NCBI GenBank assembly: GCA_964490845.1
Contig: CAZBED010000001.1
Coordinates: 754,468 to 818,467, forward strand
DNA: 64,000 nucleotides
Source: JADJSS01 sp964490845
Lineage (GTDB): Bacteria; Bacteroidota; Bacteroidia; Chitinophagales; JADIYW01
Direction of reading: 5' to 3'
Positions 60,257 to 64,000 of this stretch are shown here, piece after piece. Position numbers and translations under genes: made by a program. The notes beneath the pieces are model-generated. The model saw only the letters and a program-made list of their open reading frames with translations. It was not told the origin of the DNA and did not search any database. How positions within the stretch are numbered: the stretch's first letter is position 1; every line of letters begins with the position of its first letter.

Positions 60257-61060
60257 TTAATATCCAAATTTTATCTTTTCCCTGTATATGGTATCATTTT
60301 CTGCTCTTTGCCTGTGTGTTATGGCAACTTCAGCAAGCCTTCCCTTTGTATCGCCGGTATATGCATATATGATTTCCAAATTACCATTTATGATTTTTGA
60401 GGGCAATTTATTGGTATAATTGGAAACCGGCAACGCTGTAAGTATATTGAAAAGTTCCGCATTACAGGATGGTACACTTCTGAACAGCAATAAATACGGC
60501 AAAGCGGGATGCAAACTGTATAAGCCATTCACCAGTGTATCGATGGACTGACAGACATCCGACAGGCGATTCGTCTGAATGAATATACTGTCTGATTTCA
60601 GGTTGAATACTTTGGTATAATTATCAGTTCCGGTTGCACCGGTGTATGCATAACTTTTAATACGGTTGGTTGTATCGTACTGAAATGTATATATTGACGG
60701 AACACCGGGAGATGGAAGATTTTCCTGATAATATTGCAGCGTGTAGCTGGAAGCATCAAATTTTATTTCCTGATAAGGTGAGCTGCTTCCTCTGTAATTA
60801 AACAGGATTTTATTTTCAGCGGCTAAGCGGGAATAATCATAGACATACAGAAAATCATCCATCCGGATACTGTCGAATTTTTCCGTGCTGTCGTTAAAAA
60901 AATAATAAATGGAATGTAACGGTGTTTCAGCGGACGTAGAAACATTTACTTCAAATACTTCTATCTTCTTGGGTTGTTTGCTGGTGGTAATCCGGATATC
61001 TCTGTCATTCTTTTTACAAGCCAGCGTAAAGACAATAACCAACCAGATATATTTTTGCAT
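60257..61060 (-). CDS. Hypothetical lipoprotein
   Basis: A 267-residue lipoprotein; the signal region ends VFTLACKKN with the probable lipidated C15. The mature protein is beta-rich, with repeated Y/F-x-Y patterns (YVYDYSRLAAENKILFNYRG, FQYDTTNRIKSYAYTG) reminiscent of DUF4595-type Bacteroidota lipoproteins. The function is unknown. The next minus-strand gene upstream (61075-61299) encodes another small lipoprotein 14 bases away, so the two may be coexpressed. Confidence 0.8.
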   Translation of the reverse strand: MQKYIWLVIVFTLACKKNDRDIRITTSKQPKKIEVFEVNVSTSAETPLHSIYYFFNDSTEKFDSIRMDDFLYVYDYSRLAAENKILFNYRGSSSPYQEIKFDASSYTLQYYQENLPSPGVPSIYTFQYDTTNRIKSYAYTGATGTDNYTKVFNLKSDSIFIQTNRLSDVCQSIDTLVNGLYSLHPALPYLLLFRSVPSCNAELFNILTALPVSNYTNKLPSKIINGNLEIIYAYTGDTKGRLAEVAITHRQRAENDTIYREKIKFGY

Positions 61061-61074
61061 GCGTTTTAGTCTGA

Positions 61075-61299
61075 TTATTGAGGCACTACACCATTGCCAT
61101 ATACATTAGGCTTTTTATTCTTAGCGCCCTTATTCGGGTTATTTGGGCTTTTGAGTTGCTGTTTTCGGTTTGCTTCAATTTTTTTCCAGTCGTTATACTG
61201 ATCGGCCGGGCATCCCACACCTTCATGACAGGACATGACCAATACGGAAAAAATAAACAGGAATAAACCGAGGGTAAGATTTTTACTTGTTGCGTTCAT
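61075..61299 (-). CDS. Small hypothetical lipoprotein
   Basis: A 74-residue protein with a lipoprotein signal (VLVMSC, probable lipidated C24). The remainder is short, basic and N/K/P-rich (KSPNNPNKGAKNKKPN), ending in GNGVVPQ. A GVGCPADQYNDWKK segment with a second cysteine follows the lipidation site; I recall similar short lipoproteins with this motif in Bacteroidota. It precedes the lipoprotein at 60257 on the same strand. It is probably real despite its small size, because the lipobox is well placed. Confidence 0.7.
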   Translation of the reverse strand: MNATSKNLTLGLFLFIFSVLVMSCHEGVGCPADQYNDWKKIEANRKQQLKSPNNPNKGAKNKKPNVYGNGVVPQ

Positions 61300-61335
61300 A
61301 CGATAAAGATATAAAAAGAATAACAGAATTTTCGA

Positions 61336-61722
61336 TTATTGGTTTACGATTGCGGTAGCCTCTATTTCTACAAGCAAATCGTCTGCAATCAATTTTGAAA
61401 TCTGATACATTCCCGTTGCCGGCTGTATTTCACTGAAAAACTCCCCGTGCGCCTTGCCAATGGCTTCCCACTGAGTAATGTCTGTGCAAAAAATGCGGGT
61501 GCGAACCACCTCTTTCATACTCGTTCCATAATGTGCCAGCACCTTCTCAAACTTTTCCAGAATGCATCTCGTCTGCAGGTAGACATCCCCCTTTCCCACC
61601 ACTTCTCCATTCACACTGGCTGTGGTGCCGGATATCTCGATAATATTTCCAACTTTCACCGCGCGGGCGTATCCTATAATCGGCTCCCACGGCGAGCCTT
61701 CGGTAAATATTTGTCTTTCCAT
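61336..61722 (-). CDS. RidA/YjgF-like protein lacking the deaminase arginine
   Basis: A 128-residue member of the RidA/YjgF family by fold, with YARAVKVGNIIEISGTTA at the start and LLVEIEATAIV at the end. Classical RidA has an arginine in the PAR motif that binds the imine carboxylate; here the place is T103 (QPATGMYQ). It therefore belongs to an arginine-less group, which cannot be assumed to be a 2-iminopropanoate deaminase. It is a single gene between a lipoprotein and recX. Confidence 0.88.
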   Translation of the reverse strand: MERQIFTEGSPWEPIIGYARAVKVGNIIEISGTTASVNGEVVGKGDVYLQTRCILEKFEKVLAHYGTSMKEVVRTRIFCTDITQWEAIGKAHGEFFSEIQPATGMYQISKLIADDLLVEIEATAIVNQ

Positions 61723-61751
61723 GTATTAAAAATAGAAAAAAGTCCAGAAAA

Positions 61752-62246
61752 CTAATCTGCTAACACATCTTTTAATACTTCGTTAACTATTTCAGCCTCA
61801 TATCCCTTTTGCAGGGCGTATACAAGCAACTTTTGCCGCCTCTTATACGGGTCTGTGTCTTTGACAGACTTTAGTTTTTTGCGCAACAAATCCTCCAGCC
61901 GTACCGCATACACACCGTCATCTATCTGCGCCATGGAATATTTTATCTTTTCTGCATCAATTTTTTTTGCTTTTAATTCCATCTCTATCTTCTTTCTTCC
62001 CCACTTTTTAATGGAGTTCTTACCGCGAACAAACGCATTAGTAAAACGTGTTTCATCCAAAAAATTGTTATCGGCCAGATAATTCAGATAAAAATCATAA
62101 TCCTGTTCATCCGCTTTCAGCTGATATAATTTTTGTCTGACCTCCGCCACACAGCGCTCACGATAACTGCAAAACGATTCGAGCTTCTGAATGATTTGCT
62201 CTTTTGAAAGGGGAAACGACTTCATGCTGTTTAATACCGGATTCAA
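61752..62246 (-). CDS. recX: Regulatory protein RecX
   Basis: A 164-residue RecX-type helical protein that modulates RecA filaments. Features are the repeated three-helix units: SYRERCVAEVRQKLYQ, then DYDFYLNYLADNNFLDETRFTNAFVRGK and KWGRKKIEMELKAKKI, and a YALQKGYEAEIV end. The first ATG at 62246 overlaps the PspC gene's stop by four bases; an in-frame ATG at 62222 is an alternative start. recA is not in the window. Confidence 0.88.
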   Translation of the reverse strand: MNPVLNSMKSFPLSKEQIIQKLESFCSYRERCVAEVRQKLYQLKADEQDYDFYLNYLADNNFLDETRFTNAFVRGKNSIKKWGRKKIEMELKAKKIDAEKIKYSMAQIDDGVYAVRLEDLLRKKLKSVKDTDPYKRRQKLLVYALQKGYEAEIVNEVLKDVLAD

Positions 62247-62491
62247 ATATCCCAGACGGGGTTTCTTTTTGTCTTTATCATAAACCGAAGGTTCAGCACA
62301 AATGTCAGAATCAGATATAGGATAACGGGAGAACCCAATGCAATAAATGAGGTATAGATGAAGAACATCCGTACTTTCTTAGAGGGAATGGATAGTTTTC
62401 TGCCCAGATATGAGCATACACCATATACGCTCATTTCAATAATATCTCGCAATGACCTGAACTTAAATAATCTGAACGGTTTTTCTAACAT
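62243..62491 (-). CDS. PspC-domain membrane protein
   Basis: An 82-residue protein with the PspC domain: VYGVCSYLGRKLSIPSKKVRMFFIYTSF, then one strong hydrophobic helix (ALGSPVILYLILTFVLNL) and a short basic end. PspC proteins sense envelope stress and regulate transcription in enterobacteria; the short Bacteroidota forms have unknown roles. Its end overlaps recX by four bases, which suggests one transcript. It follows the DUF2851 gene with only nine bases between. Confidence 0.88.
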   Translation of the reverse strand: MLEKPFRLFKFRSLRDIIEMSVYGVCSYLGRKLSIPSKKVRMFFIYTSFIALGSPVILYLILTFVLNLRFMIKTKRNPVWDI

Positions 62492-62500
62492 AAACTAAAA

Positions 62501-63796
62501 TTAAACAATATTCGCAGATATTTTGCTACCTGTGTTGCTTAAAATCTTATGCCCGATAGCGCATTGCAGGCAACGTTTGAGCGAGCAATAATTGTCATAT
62601 AATTCCGTGAAAGCCTGACTGTCAAACGCATAATGTGAAGCAAGTCGCACTTCTTCAAAGACAGCGGTTTTGGAATGTTGTTCCGCCGGTATCTGACGAA
62701 GCAAATCAATTGCTTTTTCTATAAACTTTTCCGATGAAGTATATTTACCATAAGCATATAACAATGGGATAAAGACATTGATTTGCAATACCGCTTTAAA
62801 ATCATGTCCCATTTTCTTTGTCTTTAACTTACTCATCTTATCAAAGACATAATGATTGCTCCAATAGTCTGAAACTGCCATTGTCTCGGCTATAGTATCA
62901 AATAAATCTTCTTCTATAATTTTATGCAGGAATGGCATCTGCCGGATAAACTGTGCAAAGAAGGCTATTCGAATGGTAGGGAAAGAAACAGGACGTATGC
63001 GCAGGAACTGCCATTGATGCTCATACATTTGCTTTAATCCATATTTATGTTTGAGAAACAGGTATTCCTCTTTCAAGGCTCTTGGATAAATTTCCACAAA
63101 ATCCTTATTCAGAAATCCGGCGACACCAAACAACAGTGCTTCAATCTGAAAACTGTCTGTCTTATGTTTCATTAGTAGTTTGTAATCCAATAACCTGGCT
63201 AATTGCTCAAACGGTTCTTTATTGATGTGGCTGCCAAAATATTTTCCCAGCAGCTGATAGCAGGTCTGCTCCCAGTCATTCCCATTAACTGCCAGATTAA
63301 ACAGTATATCTTCAGACTTACGCTCCAATCGCTCTATGATTAACCGCTCTTTCCAGTGTTCCAGCACAAAATCATCTACGGAATTAATGGAATTCCCGCA
63401 AATCAATGTATGCTGTGATTGCATCATCGCCTCATATCTATCCAGTAATATCACGGGTATTCGTCCGTTTAATTCCAATGTTGGAAGATGCGGCAATGGA
63501 GTGTCATTAAAATATACTACATGCAAAATTACATTGTCATATTTCCTGTCTTCCTGATGGCCGTGTTGTTTCCAATCAGAAGCATATACATGCAACTCAA
63601 TATTTCCTGCAAGTATTACATCATCTATCTTTATTCTTGCATTCCAGAAATCCGGGCCGCCATCCGTATTATATTTTCCAAAATCAACAATCTGCAACTC
63701 ATTTCCAATAGTTGTCTTAAGTTCGCTTGTATTAAATAACTTATACTGCCAGATATAATGTAATAACTGCTCTTTCATATAGTTTTCTTTATTCAT
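62501..63796 (-). CDS. DUF2851 family protein
   Basis: A protein of about 431 residues with the DUF2851 features: EQLLHYIWQYKLF at the start, the GNIELHVYASDWKQHGH motif and VILHVVYFNDTPLP, and LLARLLDYKLL-type helical repeats in the second half. The N-terminal third recalls nuclease-like folds, but no function is established. The open frame continues to 63958, but that part runs through a terminator and the next gene's end, so the start is the ATG at 63796 or 63778. It heads a minus-strand group with the PspC-like gene and recX. Confidence 0.87.
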   Translation of the reverse strand: MNKENYMKEQLLHYIWQYKLFNTSELKTTIGNELQIVDFGKYNTDGGPDFWNARIKIDDVILAGNIELHVYASDWKQHGHQEDRKYDNVILHVVYFNDTPLPHLPTLELNGRIPVILLDRYEAMMQSQHTLICGNSINSVDDFVLEHWKERLIIERLERKSEDILFNLAVNGNDWEQTCYQLLGKYFGSHINKEPFEQLARLLDYKLLMKHKTDSFQIEALLFGVAGFLNKDFVEIYPRALKEEYLFLKHKYGLKQMYEHQWQFLRIRPVSFPTIRIAFFAQFIRQMPFLHKIIEEDLFDTIAETMAVSDYWSNHYVFDKMSKLKTKKMGHDFKAVLQINVFIPLLYAYGKYTSSEKFIEKAIDLLRQIPAEQHSKTAVFEEVRLASHYAFDSQAFTELYDNYCSLKRCLQCAIGHKILSNTGSKISANIV

Positions 63797-63877
63797 TGAG
63801 AGACAACAGGTATTACAATTCCATAAATCCATTTCATTTTTAACATTTAAATCTGACCTCTTCGCATCAAGACAAAC

Positions 63878-63907
63878 AAAAAAAGCAATCCATAATGGAT
63901 TGCTTTT
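63878..63907 (-). terminator. Terminator of the gene entering from the right
   Basis: A perfect 12-base-pair stem (63881-63892 with 63896-63907; core GCAATCCA / TGGATTGC) with a three-base loop. On the minus strand it is followed by seven T, so it ends the transcript whose stop codon is at 63930-63932. Confidence 0.88.
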
Positions 63908-63929
63908 TAAAACATTTATAAGATTTATC

Positions 63930-64000
63930 TTAGAATGGACACTGTTTACACGGGTCAACCTGCATATCGAAACGTTCGAGGGATTTGAGGTTGATGCTGC
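63930..64000 (-). CDS. C-terminal fragment of a minus-strand gene, cut by the window
   Basis: The last 71 bases encode, on the minus strand, 22 complete residues ending DPCKQCPF and a TAA stop (63930-63932). The cysteine-rich end and the strong terminator 22 bases further make this a real gene end rather than chance. I cannot name the protein; a C-x-x-C so close to the terminus suggests metal binding or a redox tail. Confidence 0.65.
   Translation of the reverse strand, partial: SINLKSLERFDMQVDPCKQCPF

Noticed and set aside
63797..63958. N-terminal extension of the DUF2851 protein
   Set aside because: It would run through a strong terminator and into the end of the next gene; family members begin at the later ATG.

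Overview
The window is a gene-dense chromosomal segment of a Bacteroidota bacterium, probably from the Chitinophagales/Sphingobacteriales side of the phylum. Three things point there. Gliding-motility and type IX secretion genes occur at three loci: gldB-gldC, sprA, and gldE-gldD. One predicted type IX cargo protein has a C-terminal sorting domain. Many genes are preceded by the phylum's unusual -7 promoter box, TAnnTTTG. The order HU, mutY, ssb, gldE, gldD and the pair ruvA-sprA are also familiar from this phylum. I found no tRNA, rRNA, CRISPR array, complete insertion sequence or prophage.

Layout. 1-2.1 kb: the 3' part of a copper-type P-type ATPase and a small secreted heavy-metal-binding protein. 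2.2-8.6 kb: a large secreted zinc protease, a probable beta-propeller protein, and a coupled glycosyltransferase-like/acyltransferase pair for envelope glycans. 8.6-13 kb: nadE, gldB, gldC, a PhnP-like hydrolase and a small conserved protein. 13.2-18.3 kb: an Rrf2 regulator, a DUF2461 protein, serA, a universal stress protein, adk and obg. 18.3-27.9 kb: mixed genes, including two convergent histidine-box membrane hydroxylases, methylmalonyl-CoA epimerase, a lipocalin, a cysteine desulfurase, an S4 RNA-binding protein, tatA and gatA. 28-41.6 kb: a LysM lytic transglycosylase, ruvA, the 2461-residue sprA, gcvH, a VanZ-like protein, a TPR protein and a membrane zinc peptidase.

41.7-48.8 kb is the translation block rplM-rpsI, rpsB-tsf, pyrH and frr. 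A PIN-domain toxin-antitoxin pair lies between tsf and pyrH, and a T9SS cargo gene lies between pyrH and frr. 48.9-51.7 kb is a minus-strand cluster of HU, a TPR protein, a 29-residue ribosomal-type protein and rng. 52-58.5 kb holds a lipoprotein, mutY, ssb, gldE, gldD and recG. 58.5-64 kb is more accessory: an AT-rich orphan with a HEPN-like motif, a GC-richer block of nested inverted repeats, an acetyltransferase, lipoproteins, a RidA-like protein, recX, a PspC-like protein and a DUF2851 protein. The last 71 bases hold the C-terminus of another gene.

I see no obvious new multi-gene system. The most interesting points are these. (1) A toxin-antitoxin operon has become the nearest visible promoter source for the essential gene pyrH. 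(2) The 58.5-59.3 kb orphan gene is followed by nested inverted repeats. (3) A 29-residue mS38/bS22-like protein is encoded between a TPR gene and rng. (4) Some -7 boxes lie only 3-4 bases from the start codon, which suggests leaderless mRNAs. (5) There is a convergent pair of divergent histidine-box hydroxylases. Family assignments come from reading motifs in the translated sequence; no database search was run.
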